Source of the DNA: Zanthoxylum bungeanum
Lineage: Eukaryota > Streptophyta > Magnoliopsida > Sapindales > Rutaceae
Direction: 5' to 3'
Assembly: GCA_019454045.1 (NCBI GenBank)
Contig: SKCR01021091.1
Location: forward strand, 1-64,000
DNA: 64,000 nucleotides
In this document: piece after piece, positions 44,437 to 56,130 of the stretch
How positions within the stretch are numbered: the stretch's first letter is position 1
Layout of the letters: every line of letters starts with the position of its first letter
Notes under the pieces: generated by a model
What the model was told of the DNA's origin: nothing
Database searches by the model: none
The model's input: only the letters and a program-made list of their open reading frames with translations
Position numbers and translations under genes: made by a program

Positions 44437-46640
44437 TGATGGTTTCCCAACAACTTTTTTACTCAGCACTGGAATGTAGTGAAGAACGGGCTTATGTCCA
44501 CATGCCTCCACATCCTTAATGACCAAGGTGATATTGCTACCTTTAATGAGGACTTATATTTTGTTGATTTCTAAGCTGGCTAGTTCAAAAGATATGAAAG
44601 ATTTTCGACCCATAGGCCTGTGTAACGTTGTATATAGGATTGTGGCTAACACTATTGCAAATAGGCTGAAAGCTGTCCTTGATGATATTATCTCCTATAA
44701 CCAAAGCGCATTTATACTAGGCAGACTCATATCAGATAATATTATTATAGGGTATGAGTGTTTACATATAGTGAGGAGTATGAAAGGAGTAGAAGGGTGG
44801 GTTGTATTAAAAATGGACATTAGTAAAAGCATACTATAGGGTGGAGTGAGATTTTCTTAGTAGAACTATAGATGAAATGGGTTTTTCTAGGAATGGATTG
44901 AACTATTGATAAGATGCATTAGCTCCCCCTCTTTCTCGGTGATTATAAATGGTCAAGTTAGAGGTTTGTTTATATCCTCTAGGGGGTTAAGACAATGTTG
45001 CTCCTTGTCCCCATATCTATTTATTATGTGCGGATAAGTTATTTCTACAATACTTAATGAGGCAGCGAGGCAGAATTGAACTAAGGGTATTCACTTTGGG
45101 AAGGATCTAGCTATTTCTCATTTATCTTTTGTAGATGACAGTCTGATATTCACAAGGGCTGATGTGGAAGAGTGTAAAACCATAAAGAGGATGTTTGACT
45201 ATTATACGAAGGCTTCAGAACAAATATTTACTTATGAGAAATCGTCAATCTTCTTCATCCTAATACCAAACAACAAGTGACGGAGGTGATCAAAGGCATT
45301 TTCGGTTTGAATTTGGTCTCCATTCGTGAGCGATATTTGGGTTTTCCATCGATGGTGGGAAAAAAATAAGAAAAGTTACTTCAATGAGATAAAGCTTTGG
45401 ATTCTCAATAAGGTAAAAAGGTGGTATGATAATTTTTTTTCAAATGGTGGGAAGGAAGTGTTATTGAAAGCAGTGGCTCAAGCTATTCCTATATACGCTA
45501 TGAGTGTTTTTAAGCTCCCGATTTATTTGTGCAAGGATATCAAGAGAATTTTGTCCAAGTTTTGATGGGAATCGAGTGGAGATAACAAAGGCATTCATTG
45601 GGCGAGATGGAGCAAAATGTGTGTTTCGAAGGATAATGGAAGGATGGGGTTTAAAGATCCGGTTTATTTTAATCAAGCACTCCTAGCCAAACAAGGGTGG
45701 AGAATCCTTCAAAAGCCATAATCGTTGGTGACCAAGATACTCAAGACTATATATTTCAAGAAAAAGAATTTTATTCATGCCAATGTGGGAAGTAACCCCT
45801 CTTTCATTTGGAGAAGAATTATATGGGGGGGGAGAACTTATTCAAAGGGTAACTTGATGGAGGATATGGTGTGGAAAGGAGGTCTCGATTTATAAGCAAA
45901 ACTGGATACCTAGACATGTTTCATTCAGACCACTAACGGTGGATGAATCTTTAGCAGATTCCAAGGTCAGCGAGTTGATTGATGGTATAAACCAGTAGTG
46001 AGAACAGTTTATTAGATAGACTTTTATCCCAACTAATGCAGAAGAGATAATCAATATTCCTTTGCCCTCTAAAGCTGTAGGAGATAAAGTAATACGACAC
46101 TATGACGTTAAGAGGATTTTCTCGGTTAAAAGCTATTACCAGGTAACGATTAATATCAAATTTGGACAAGAACCTAGCAGCTCGGACGGTACTGGGGATT
46201 GGTGGGGCTTGGTTTGGAGCTTAGCCATCCCTTCAAAGATCAAAATATTTCTATGGAGAGCATTATCCGATATGTTGCCTATTGCTACTAGTCTTCATAC
46301 GAGAAAGATCATTGCATCTCTGATCTTCCAGAGATGCAATAGGGAAAGGGAAATTATCTTTCATGCATTAGTCAGTTGCAATATTATTAAGACGGTATGA
46401 AAGCAATCAAAATATGGGAATCTGGAGGAGTGGCATCGATGTAGGGTTCTATGAAGGCACATGAGGAGTGCCAAAGCAACTCTATCTAAACAGGAACTGG
46501 AAACCTTGGTAACCCTACTGTGATTGTTATGGGTTGCCAGAAGGTATTGTGACTAGGGCCGAAAGCTTGGCCGAATCGTTCAAAATGGTGTGATATAAGG
46601 CTGAATGGATGGGGACTTAGGCAGAAAGGATGAGCGACAG
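44437..46640 (+). pseudogene. LINE (L1-type) reverse transcriptase, 3' piece
   Basis: Continues the text cut at 32290. FRPIGLCNVVYRIVANTIAN and then SYNQSAFILGRLISDN (44600-44790) are RT blocks 1-2; LSFVDDSLIFTRADVEE near 45120 is the catalytic box (F-A-D-D in most, here F-V-D-D). VKRWYDNFFSNGGKEVLLKA at about 45410 and SLAIPSKIKIFLWRALSDML at about 46220 are the thumb and zinc-binding (zf-RVT-like) parts. Many stops and frameshifts. No endonuclease domain and no convincing A-tail were found. Confidence 0.88.
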
Positions 46641-46936
46641 TAGTGAAGAGCACCATCAATCCATAATTTCAAAGTTATTTCCAAGTCCGATTTCAATATA
46701 GTTGTCACACTCTTTTGGATTTCTAGATCTTGAAATTTAGATTTCATATCCATTTTTCCTATTGAGCACCTGAAGTAGTATTTTACCGACCCAATAAAAA
46801 AATCACAATAAAAATATATAAAACATAAATATAATTATTATTTTATAAATGTCCTAAATTAAGGGGATTGATGAAATTATAAGTGTAAAATGATTAGTTT
46901 CTCTTTTGTTAAATGTATATTTTTTAATGTTCATCA
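46641..46936 (-). repeat. Possible 3' LTR remnant of the minus-strand Athila-like element
   Basis: On the minus strand, GGTTGGAGGTG (46947-46937) looks like a polypurine tract and TGATGAACATT starts right after it. Its far end could not be found before LINE text, so it may be truncated. Weak. Confidence 0.35.
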
Positions 46937-48060
46937 CACCTCCAACCAGTTTATTATTAGTCCCTAATAATTTAAATCAAAAATTAAAAGAAAAATTATG
47001 ATTCAAGTTAATAATTTTTTTCTTTCTTTCTAAATAATTAAATAAGTAATTTCTCCTATACATTTTACTTTTCTTCCAAACATATATAAGATAAAGTATC
47101 AATCAATTCATTGCACCCACAATATTAACAGGTATTGTTGAAAAAAGAATAATATTTTTGTCCTAAAATTATATTAGAGTTCACATCTTTTTGGCAATGA
47201 GAGTTTATTTATAAATATAAAAATAGTTTTTTGTTAATAATACATCTTCAATCTTTTACTCTAGTGACTCACAGACCAGTTGGCTTTAGGGTACTAAGTG
47301 TTAAAACACCCTTACAAACTTAATTGCTCGAGTTAGAGAGGTTACGAAATCGAACTTAGTGACACATTTTTTTTTTTACAAACTCAAGCTCTACCGTTTT
47401 ACGCGAACAATCACTGCTTGCTGGTATCAAACATATATAAGACAAAGTATTAATCAATTCATTGTACCCACAATATTAACAGGTCTTGTTGAAAAAAGAA
47501 TAATATTTTTATCTAAAATTATATTAGAGTTCACATCTTTTTGGCAATGAGAGTTTATTTATAAATATAAAAATAGTTTTTTTAATAATACATCTTCAAT
47601 CTTTTGCTCTAGTGACTCGTAGACCAATTGGCTTTAGGGTACTAAGTGTTAAAACACCCCTACAGACTTAATTGCTCGAGTTAGAGAGGTTACGAAATCG
47701 AACTTAGTGACACACTTTTTTTTTTTACAAACTCAAGCTCTACCGTTTTACGCGAACAATCACTGCTTGCTGAGGCAAGATGTTCGGTTACTAAGTAAAA
47801 GCTTGGTTAGTTTTTTTTGGAATCAACTAGAGAACTAAATATTATAAAAACTTTACTTACAACCCACGATCATATGTTATTGTGTATGTTGATAATACAT
47901 GTCAAATGAGCATAAGGAAATCAAACTGAATCAATAAAATTTGAATGATTCAAAAAGAAATAAAGAAAAATAACTTGTTACGAAATACATTGAAATGCTT
48001 CTCATGAGCGAAAACTCCTTATACTGCCATCTCTGAATAACAATTTCACTTGATTAGTCA
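46937..48060 (-). other. Post-pol 3' region of the minus-strand Athila-like element
   Basis: Its reverse complement aligns with 22005-22880: TTGCCAAAAAGATGTGAA, ATTGTGGG(T/C)(G/A)CAATGA, GTGACTCAC...TTAACAC and the CATCTTGCCTCAG block. 47086-47772 is a tandem duplication of about 345 bp (TATATAAGA(T/C)AAAGTAT... through CACTGCTTGCTG). No protein frame is supported. Confidence 0.72.
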
Positions 48061-48386
48061 AAAATTTATTGTTGGTTTGAGTGTAGTTTTTTTAATAACA
48101 ACACAAAATAAAATCAACACATTTGTTTTTTACACATAAAACAATAAAAAAACAAAAAAAAAACACCTTTTTTTACACAAAAATAAAAATAAAAAATTAT
48201 TTAGAGAAAGAAAAACATAACAATGAACATAAAAATGAAAACTATCTAGTCAATTATCCCTCCCCCCAACCAAGTTGAGACATTGTTCCCAATGTTTGAA
48301 TAAGAAGAAGTAGAGTTTAAAAGACATCACATGGTTAGTGCGGAAAATACAATTGAATCAAAAACACTACTATTTAACAAAAAAAG
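48061..48386. other. AT-rich spacer beside the LOG pseudogene
   Basis: A-rich tracts at about 48110-48230. No frame, repeat or RNA gene was recognised. Confidence 0.4.
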
Positions 48387-49016
48387 TTACAGATTAAGAT
48401 TCAAAACCACTTTACGCTTCTTGCCACAATCGTTATCTGACCAATCCAACTTAGAAAGAATTGGGTCAATTCTTGGTTCGTAGGTGTTACAGTTGGTCGA
48501 TTAATTCATCATCTTTTCCTACAGTAAAAATAATATCTTTTACCGATTTTGAAATAAACCGAGTCTTTTAGCATCCTCCAGAAATACTAAAAGAAAATCG
48601 AAAAAATGATCTACATTAAGTAGTCCAATGGGTTTTCGATGAATGTTCAAATTTGCCCATGACGCAACTATGAATATTTCTTCCAGCGTGCCCAGCCCAC
48701 CTAGTAAAGCAATAAAAGCGTCAGCATGATTAATCATTTCAGTAAGTCTTTCAGACGTACCTGAGACAATGTATTCTTCTCTATTTGATTTTCCGATGAG
48801 ATTTCCATAAGTTTTTGGGATGATTCCTGAAACTTGACTGCCTCCTTCTTGTACGGCCTTTGAAACACATCTCATTAATCCAAGATTGCTACCGCCATAT
48901 ACTAAGTGCATGTTTCTTTCAGCCATAACTCTACCCAATTCTTTTGCAGCCTCAACAAATTCTGGTTTAGTTCCAAAGCTAGATCCATAAAATACACAGA
49001 TATTAATGACTCGTCA
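48387..49016 (-). pseudogene. LOG-type cytokinin-activating phosphoribohydrolase, degenerate, intronless
   Basis: The minus strand reads NICVFYGSSFGTKPEF at about 49003, then LVYGGSNLGLMRCVSKAV, GIIPKTYGNL, DAFIALLGGLGTLEEIF and RKPIGLLNVDHFFDFLL. These are the nucleotide-binding and P-G-G-x-G-T-x-x-E motifs of the LOG family, which releases free cytokinin bases from riboside monophosphates; here the Pro is Leu. A stop sits just before the first block, there are frameshifts near 48545 and 48495, and the C-terminus (EPRIDPILSKLDWSD) ends at TAA 48387. Plant LOG genes normally have several introns; none is seen, so a processed copy is likely. Confidence 0.82.
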
Positions 49017-49309
49017 TCTTAAAGTTTTCTACATTTTGCTCTCTCTTTTATTTGGATGTCTTGAAGAGAGAAATGACGAAATGTACTTATGGATCCTGAA
49101 AAAATGGTGAGCAATAAAAGCACTAGTATCTGCAAAATGATAATTGTCAGATGAACAGTAAAATAGATCGTGAAAGTTAAGAAATTTAGATACTGTCGGC
49201 AAAATTAAAGTAAAGGAAATCAAAATAGTAAATTAAATTAAATTGAAACAATCATTTAAAGTAAAATAAATCAAAACAATAAATTGAAACAATATGTACT
49301 GGTAGTTGT

Positions 49310-49950
49310 GATTCTGGCTCACATCTTCCTCTCATTTTACGCCCAGTAACGACTTCAACGCCCTCTATAGGTCGGAGATATGCTTCCCATCCAATTTTCT
49401 TATAAATTAGCAAACAGGTTCTTTTAAAGTCAGATTCCAGACTGTATTATTTTCTTTCTTTTTGGAATTATGTATGCAAATTGCGAATCACTCAATGAAA
49501 ATGTCCACTAGGATATGTCTCAAGAGTGTTGCACGTCTAACTTGCACAATGATATATTATCTAAAGACTTCTTACTCAAGCTATCTCTAATGAATTGAAT
49601 TTTATCTTTGCGATTGTCAGACACCATTCCTAAAGAACGACAACGAGTGTTGCACGTCCAACCTGCATATTTATAACAAACACCTAATTGTTTAGCTCTT
49701 CGTTTCTTAGCATAGGTGTTTTTCCTAAATCAGGCATGTAAGAAATGAATGAGTCAGATAAGTCACCTGCCAAGCGAACCCTTGCTTCAATTACCCAACA
49801 AATATCACTTGGAATACCATTGATCATAAAAAGCGTCATTCTTTCGGTGTGTGCTTTGTAAATTTTCATCATAGTATTTTGGGGGAGAGAAGGAAAATGA
49901 TTGTGGAGTTTTATGAGAGTTTCTTCCATGCCTTGATTGTAGGGTATCAA
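49310..49950 (-). pseudogene. Coding-like segments of unknown family
   Basis: Three open minus-strand stretches of ordinary protein character lie in a row. 49950-49684 reads TLIKLHNHFPSLPQNTMMK, then DICWVIEARVRLAGDL. About 49645-49515 reads MVSDNRKDKIQFIRDSLSKK. About 49440-49310 reads TCLLIYKKIGWEAYLRPIEG, then VTGRKMRGRCEPESQLP, followed by a donor-like CCA|GTACAT. They may be exons or broken parts of one gene. No family was recognised. Confidence 0.45.
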
Positions 49951-50159
49951 TAATTTTAGGAAATTGAAATAACCAACTTAGAGTCACGGAGTATCGTTAT
50001 TTGCTATTTAACCGGGGTGTAAGACTCTGATAAAAAGAAAAATACTGCAAAACACATGGAAAAAAATAAAAATTAGACAAACACAAAAGAAAAGAAAAGA
50101 AAATAACATCTTATAATATATCAATTACAGTACACTGGGTTTGATAAGAAAATAGATTC

Positions 50160-51206
50160 TTGAAAATTTGAACACTTCAAAAATTGTTTTAAATACATCA
50201 ACATCCCTAGGATTCTCAATGTTAATAACTTCTTATGGGTAAACATGCTTCACAATAAATGGGTCACTCCATTTGGATTTTAATTTTCCAGGAAATAAAT
50301 GAAGACGATAATTATAAAGCAAAACGTTTTGACAAATTTCAAATATTTTTCATGAAATTCGACTATCATGAAAAGCCTTAGTTTTAGTTTTAAGAATTTT
50401 CACATTCTCATATGAATCATTCCTTAACTCTTCAAGTTCATTTAATCATAGTTTACGTTCATGACTGGCATTTTCAAGGTTTGAGTTGAATGCGTTAATA
50501 GCCCAATATGCTTTAAGCTCAAGTTCTACAAACAAATGACAAGGTTTTCCATAAACTAGACGATAGAGAGACATTCCCAAAGATGTTTTGAAAGCTGTTT
50601 GATATGCCCAAAGTGCATCAGTTAGTTGAAGAGACTAATCTTAGCGATCTGGATTGACCGTTTTTTCCAAAATTTGTTTGATTTCCCTATTTGTTAGTTC
50701 AAATTTTGTCTAAGGGTGATATGAGGGAGAAACTTTATGTGTAATTCCATAATTTTCACTAAAGACTCAAAAGGCTTGTTAGAAAAGTGCTTACCTTCAT
50801 CGCTTATAATGGCACGAGGGATTCCAAATCGACTTTAAATATTTTATTTTAAAAATTTAATCACAATTTTGTGATCATTGTTTCGACAGGGAATTGCCTC
50901 AACCCATTTTGAGATGTAATCGACTCCAACTAAAATATATAAAAATCCAAATGATGGTGGAAATGGACCTATGAAATCTATTCCCCAACAATCAAAGATT
51001 TTGATGACACGAATGAGATTTAAAGGCATCATATTTATTTTAGAAATGGATCCCAACTTTTGATAATTTTCACAAGTTTTGTAGAAAACATTTGTATCTT
51101 TAAATAAGGTGGGCCAAAAAAATCCACACTGTAAGATTTTTACAACGGTTTTTTTTAGATGAAAAGTGACATATGCATGCTTCAGAATGACAAAACGAAA
51201 TAACAC
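50160..51206 (-). pseudogene. Athila-like integrase
   Basis: VVKILQCGFFWPTLFKDTNV, YKTCENYQKLGSISK, FDCWGIDFIGPFPPSFGFLY and DYISKWVEAIPCRNNDHK give the zinc-binding end and first Asp of the core. Further on, GIPRAIIS and HITLRQ-like text continues with stops. The C-terminal end, near 50160-50300, reads VYPQEVINIENPRDVDVFK. Integrase joins element DNA to the chromosome; this one is broken by stops. Confidence 0.85.
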
Positions 51207-51373
51207 TACTTATCTCATTTTTCGATATGCATCATCAGAAAATATGATCAGGGAAACACTTAAACAGATATGGATCGTGCCAATATAATCTTTTGACTTC
51301 GGTCAGAAATTTCTTCTTGTCTTAATGACTCCAGTTTAGAGGTATTTTTACTGTTGCAAGAAAATTGACAATA

Positions 51374-52700
51374 TTAGCATATGAAGGCATTGTATTTACA
51401 GAAAAATAAAAAGTCATCAGGAAAGGAGTTATTGATAGGAGTTTTGTCAATTGATGACTCATTTGTGAGTCTCGATAAATGATCTGCAACTACATTCTCT
51501 ACTCTTTTCTTATCCTTTATTGTGAGATTGAATTCTAACAGCAACAAAATCCACCGTAGTAATCTTGGCTTTGCATCATGTTTAGACATCAAATATCTAA
51601 TAGCAGCATGATCAGAATACACAACAGTTGATGAACCAATTAAATATGATCAAAATTTATCCAATGCAAATATTACAGCAAATAGTTCTTTTTCTATGGT
51701 AGTGTAATTCATTTGTGCACTGTTTAAAGTTCTAATTGCGTAATAAATTACATACGGCTTACATTCCTTTCTCTGTCCTAATACTGCGCCAACTGCATAA
51801 TCACTAGCATCAGACATTAGCTCAAAAGGCAAAGACCAATTAAGGAATATCATGATACGAGCAGAAGTTAAAAGAATGATAATCTTTTCAAATGGTTTTT
51901 ACATTCTTCTGTCCATTCAAATGTTGCATCTTTTAAAAGATTGTTATATAATGGTCTGAATATGGTACTAAAGTTCTTAATGAATCTCCTATAAAATCAT
52001 GTATGTCCTAAGAAGGAACGAATTTCCTTGACTGTTTTTTGTGGTGATAATTTTGAGATTACCTCTATTTTTGACTTGTCAATCTCAATACTTTAGGTGA
52101 CACAACATGACCTAAAATAATTTCAGAACCAGTCATGAAATGGTATTTTTCTCAGTTTAACACAAGTCATTTATTTCACATCCTTTCAAAATATTTTCCA
52201 AATTATTCAAACAATTATCAAATGAGTTCCCAAAAAATAGTTATATCTTCCATAAAGACCTCTAAATAATGTTCAACCATGTCACTAAAAATACTTAACA
52301 TGCATCGTTGGAATGTTACTGGTGCATTATAAAATCCAATGACATTTTCCTAAATGCAAATGTTCCAAATAGATATGTGAATATGGTGTTTTCCTTGTCT
52401 TCTAAAGCAATGAAAATTTGATAATAACCTGAGTAACCATCAAGAATGTTTTAGTAGGGATATTCTGCTACTCTTTCCAAAATTTGGTTAAGAAATGGCA
52501 AAGGAAAATGATTTTTTTTCTAGTGGCGTCATTTAGTTTTTTATAATCAATGCACATACGCCAACTAGATGTGATTCGAGTTGGAATTGATTCTCTTTTA
52601 TCATTTTTTATGACAGTTATTCCAGACTTTCTAGGTATAACTTGTGTAGGACTTACCAACTTATTATTGGAGGTATGGTAGATAATTCTACATCAAGAAG
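51374..52700 (-). pseudogene. Athila-like reverse transcriptase and RNase H
   Basis: 52659-52468 reads VSPTQVIPRKSGITVIKNDK and SSWRMCIDYKKLNDATRK, the Athila RT entry. The central RT is shredded (52460-51870). RNase H is better kept: LPFELMSDASDYAVGAVLGQ, NYTTIEKELFAVIFALDKF, then [20 protein letters not shown] and [12 protein letters not shown]. Stops and frameshifts separate these blocks. Confidence 0.87.
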
Positions 52701-53191
52701 TTTAATGACTTCTGTTTTTAACACTTCTTTCATGTGAGGGTTTAATTTTCTTTGGGGTTGATGACATGTCATGGAATTATCTTTTAAATGTATTCTATGT
52801 GTGCAGATCAAAGAATTAATGCCTTTTATATTTTTTAAAGTCCATCCAATTTTCAGTTTATGGCTTTCAACACTTTTAACAACTTATTTTCTTGATCACT
52901 TATGATGGAGGTAGAAATTACCACATGATAAGTTTGTTCATCTTCAAGAAATGCATACTTCAACCCTTCTAGTAAAGTCTTTAATTCCAATTTGGGTGCC
53001 TCCTCATGTTTTTCTTCTTCCAGTGTTCTTAGTTCTTCAAAATTTAATTTCTTTCTATTGTCTTCCAGTATCTTTGTAGAATCAAGTGAAGAAAAATCAT
53101 TAGAAATATCTGAATCTAATTGTGTACATGATTCAAGCAGATTAGCTGTACAAATTTTCGTAAGATCAGATTCACTCCCCTGAATATATTC
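52701..53191 (-). other. Protease-RT linker of the Athila-like element
   Basis: Degenerate coding sequence with Glu-rich, Ser-rich minus-strand text and many stops. No motif beyond its position between the protease and RT. Confidence 0.45.
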
Positions 53192-53598
53192 CTATAACAT
53201 TGGTTCAATTAGTTCCACGTTCTCGTTTTCACTGTCCTCATCGTCTGGTTGTTTGCACAAATTAAAAATATTAAGATCCAATGTCATATTGCCAATGGAC
53301 AAATTCATGAGTCCATTCCTCCAATTAATTAAGTGGGAGTTTATTGGAGTTGGTGCTTGAGTGCCAATCCGAATTGTACATTTTATTTTTTTATTAATAA
53401 AGGTATTGGTTGGACCAATACTGAATGAATCACAAATGATTCCTAATAGTTGGAAGTACATACCACCGTCAATAGGAATCTCCTCGAGTCGAGTAGCATA
53501 TGTAATCCTTTGACTATATGATAGCATTGATTTTGTGTGAGATCCTCCACACTTTGATGACATATATGTCAGAAACATTTCATGGTCTGGCCTCTAGA
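53192..53598 (-). pseudogene. Athila-like gag-protease segment
   Basis: The open minus-strand frame ends with WRNGLMNLSIGNMTLDLNIF and NLCKQPDDEDSENE, as after the protease domain of Athila elements. The upstream half is not clearly alignable. A stop lies just before it at about 53590. Confidence 0.6.
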
Positions 53599-54400
53599 TG
53601 TTCATTGGGTGTGGACCGATGCACTCAGTAATCAAGTGCGAAGTAAGATAGGATCCGTCGGCCTGTATGTGTGCCATAAGGGGTTTAGGTATCCATGTTC
53701 GTAAAGTCACGATTCTTAAAGCTTTGGTCAAAGTCGATCACCTAGGGTGGATCGCATCAGTTATGAAGAATCGTGGACATGTCGATATTAGATGTGCGCC
53801 TTAGAAACTTTACGGTGCATTCTATGTTTCTTAAGCACTACTCGGATAGCCTATGACAGAGGGATTGTTAAACATATGTGATGGCCTCGACTTGTATATT
53901 TCAGAAAGGTCGTTCGTGTTTTTCACATTCGGAGATGGCCGAATTGCGTACGTATTAGCTAGGCTTATATGACGAACGTGTCTGAACTTAGAGAGTCCTA
54001 ATATAAAGTGTACTTGTTGAGCACTTGGGTAGTCGATTAATTTTGAAAAAAGATAAAATTCAATATTATAATTATCAACTAGGATAATCAAGTGTTATTG
54101 GATAACATTGATTATTTGCTTTGACCTAATTGGATTAATTCAATAATTACACAATGACTTAATTGTAAAATCATAATTATCTCTACCATTTAAGGATATT
54201 TGACTAATCTATTTCCTAATCTTTGGCTTGATTTAATTGGATTAAATCAAAGTGGGAGACAATGGAGATTAGTCACACCTAATTATATATTTTTGGACAA
54301 ATTAGATTAAGCCCACCTAAAAGTTGATTGCAATTTTTATTAATTAAAAATTACATAAGTTTTGCTATAAATAGCAAACTTTATGAAGGTTTTAATTAAG
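53599..54400 (+). repeat. Copia D 5' LTR, first part (U3)
   Basis: TGTTCATTGGGTG at 53599 is the most likely LTR start, since Athila-like coding text ends just before it; it pairs with the AACA end at 61129. CTATAAATAGC at about 54365 is a clear TATA box. The Athila-type element is inserted at 54401, close to the expected transcription start. The start coordinate is inferred because the 3' LTR lies outside the window. Confidence 0.65.
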
Positions 54401-55285
54401 TGATAAGTGCATGAAAATGTAGTTTGAACATCACTAATTCGATTTGATTATCATGTGTTTAATCTTAATTATAGTTTATTTTGTGTTTTGTTATTAGGAA
54501 GCAATGGAACATGGATATTGGAGCAATTGTACGTGTTTTAGGACCTTACGGACACATCGGAAGTACACAGGAAACGAGCGAAAATGTATGAAACATTATC
54601 CTGCAAGCCTGGCCACGTGTCAAGACACATAGACATTTTTTCAGGGTTTTGATTAGTTCGTATTTTATGCACACAAATGCTCCGAGACCCATCTATAAAT
54701 ACCCAAGCTCATCCATAACCTTAAAGTGGGGAGAGAAACAGAGAGAAAACACACAAAAAAGATTAACAACATATTTGAGATTGAAGAATGAAGAAACTTC
54801 ATACCGGACAGGATGCTGCTGCAATCTCTTCAGGCTATGTCTCTTTCTTCTATGGAGAACTAATTTCATAGGCAAAGTTAAGGATGAACTCTTATATTTA
54901 AACTCTTATATTCATGTTGTTGATTTCTGAATGCTTTTTAATATTTAATACAATTGATGATTCATTGTTCTTTATTATCTTTTGATTTATAATCCAGAGA
55001 TTCTGTTTCACCAACTTGCATATAGGAATAGTCATGCTTCTTCTATGTGTGATTGAGGAACCCAGTTGTGACTGGTAAAGTTATTTTATGAGTTAATCTT
55101 CTACTGGAGTATTGTCTGTAGGTATATTATCGACGTTAGATAGGTCATAATGATAACTTTGTGTGCTGTTAACATAGAGAAAGTAATTCATTGATTACCT
55201 TATAATTTAGTATGTTTGGAATTGGATATCTCCTGATTGTTGGTTTGGGATGTGAAACCTTCACTTGAGTAATAAAATGAATCAT
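54401..55285 (+). repeat. 5' LTR of the Athila-type element, truncated
   Basis: Starts TGATAAGTGCATGAAAATG. TCTATAAATACCC at about 54692 is the TATA box. It matches 58911-59808 and then switches abruptly to gag coding text at about 55285. Confidence 0.9.
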
Positions 55286-56130
55286 TAGAGAGTTTGAAGA
55301 AGTTGTAGCAACTTTCAATGACCAGTTTGGTACTACAGACACAATTAGACTTAAGTTCTTCCTCTTTTCCCTTAAGGATAGAGCTAAGAACTGGTTGTAT
55401 TATTTACGACCTCGGTCAATAGGATAATGGGGTGAGATGACACATACATTCTTTAATAAATATTTCTCACACCATAAGACTAATGCCTTGAAAAGAAAAA
55501 TCTCTACCTTCTCCCAGAAAGACAATGAAACTCTTTATCAAACGAGGGAGAGGTTTAAGGAGATGTTAGCTAGTTGTCCTCACCATGGGTATGAGATTTG
55601 GTGCTTAGTGAGTTACTTTTATGACCGTCTAACCCCCTAGAGAATGCCAATTCGTTGAGACAATGTGCAATGGTGAGTTTATATGGAATGACCCTGATGA
55701 GGCATTATAGTACTTGAATGACCTAGTCGAGAAATATCACACTTGGACTGGACCTAATGCCATGGATAGCACTGATATGACACACCCTACTCCTTCTAAC
55801 AGAGGCATACACCACTTTAGGGAAGATGATAATCTTAAGGCACAAGTTGAGCTATTAACTAGAGATTTAGGAGCCTTAAAAGTCAAAGATAGCAAGACTA
55901 TGCATGTGGTAACCCAGTTAGAACCCCAACGGGTATGTTTTGTATGTAAAGGGATTGACCATATAGCCCTAGAGTGTCATATATATGGTGAGATGAGTGA
56001 AACATATGAGGAACAATGCAAGACTTTAGAGATGTATAAAAACCCATATACACCTTATTTAGACACTTATAATCCTAGTTGGCAGAACCATCCCAATTTT
56101 AGTTGGAAACAATAGTCTCATTAGCCGAGT
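55286..56130 (+). pseudogene. Athila-type gag
   Basis: Reads FEEVVATFNDQFGTTDTIRL, FFLFSLKDRAKNWLYYLRP, then HTFFNKYFSHHKTNALKRKI and LYQTRERFKEMLASCPHHGY, the Athila gag core. 55714-56115 continues with the zinc knuckle CFVCKGIDHIALEC (C-X2-C-X4-H-X4-C). Stops at 55428 and near 55640, and a frameshift, break it. The first part of gag is deleted. Confidence 0.87.

Larger units (their letters stand above)
50160..53598 (-). mobile_element. Athila-lineage gypsy pol region
   Basis: Protease end, RT, RNase H and integrase follow in order on the minus strand, with text typical of Athila. It is cut at 53598 by copia D. Together with 46937-48060 it appears to be one element whose middle holds the LOG pseudogene and the unknown segments. 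Gag and the 5' LTR are not in the window. Confidence 0.82.
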
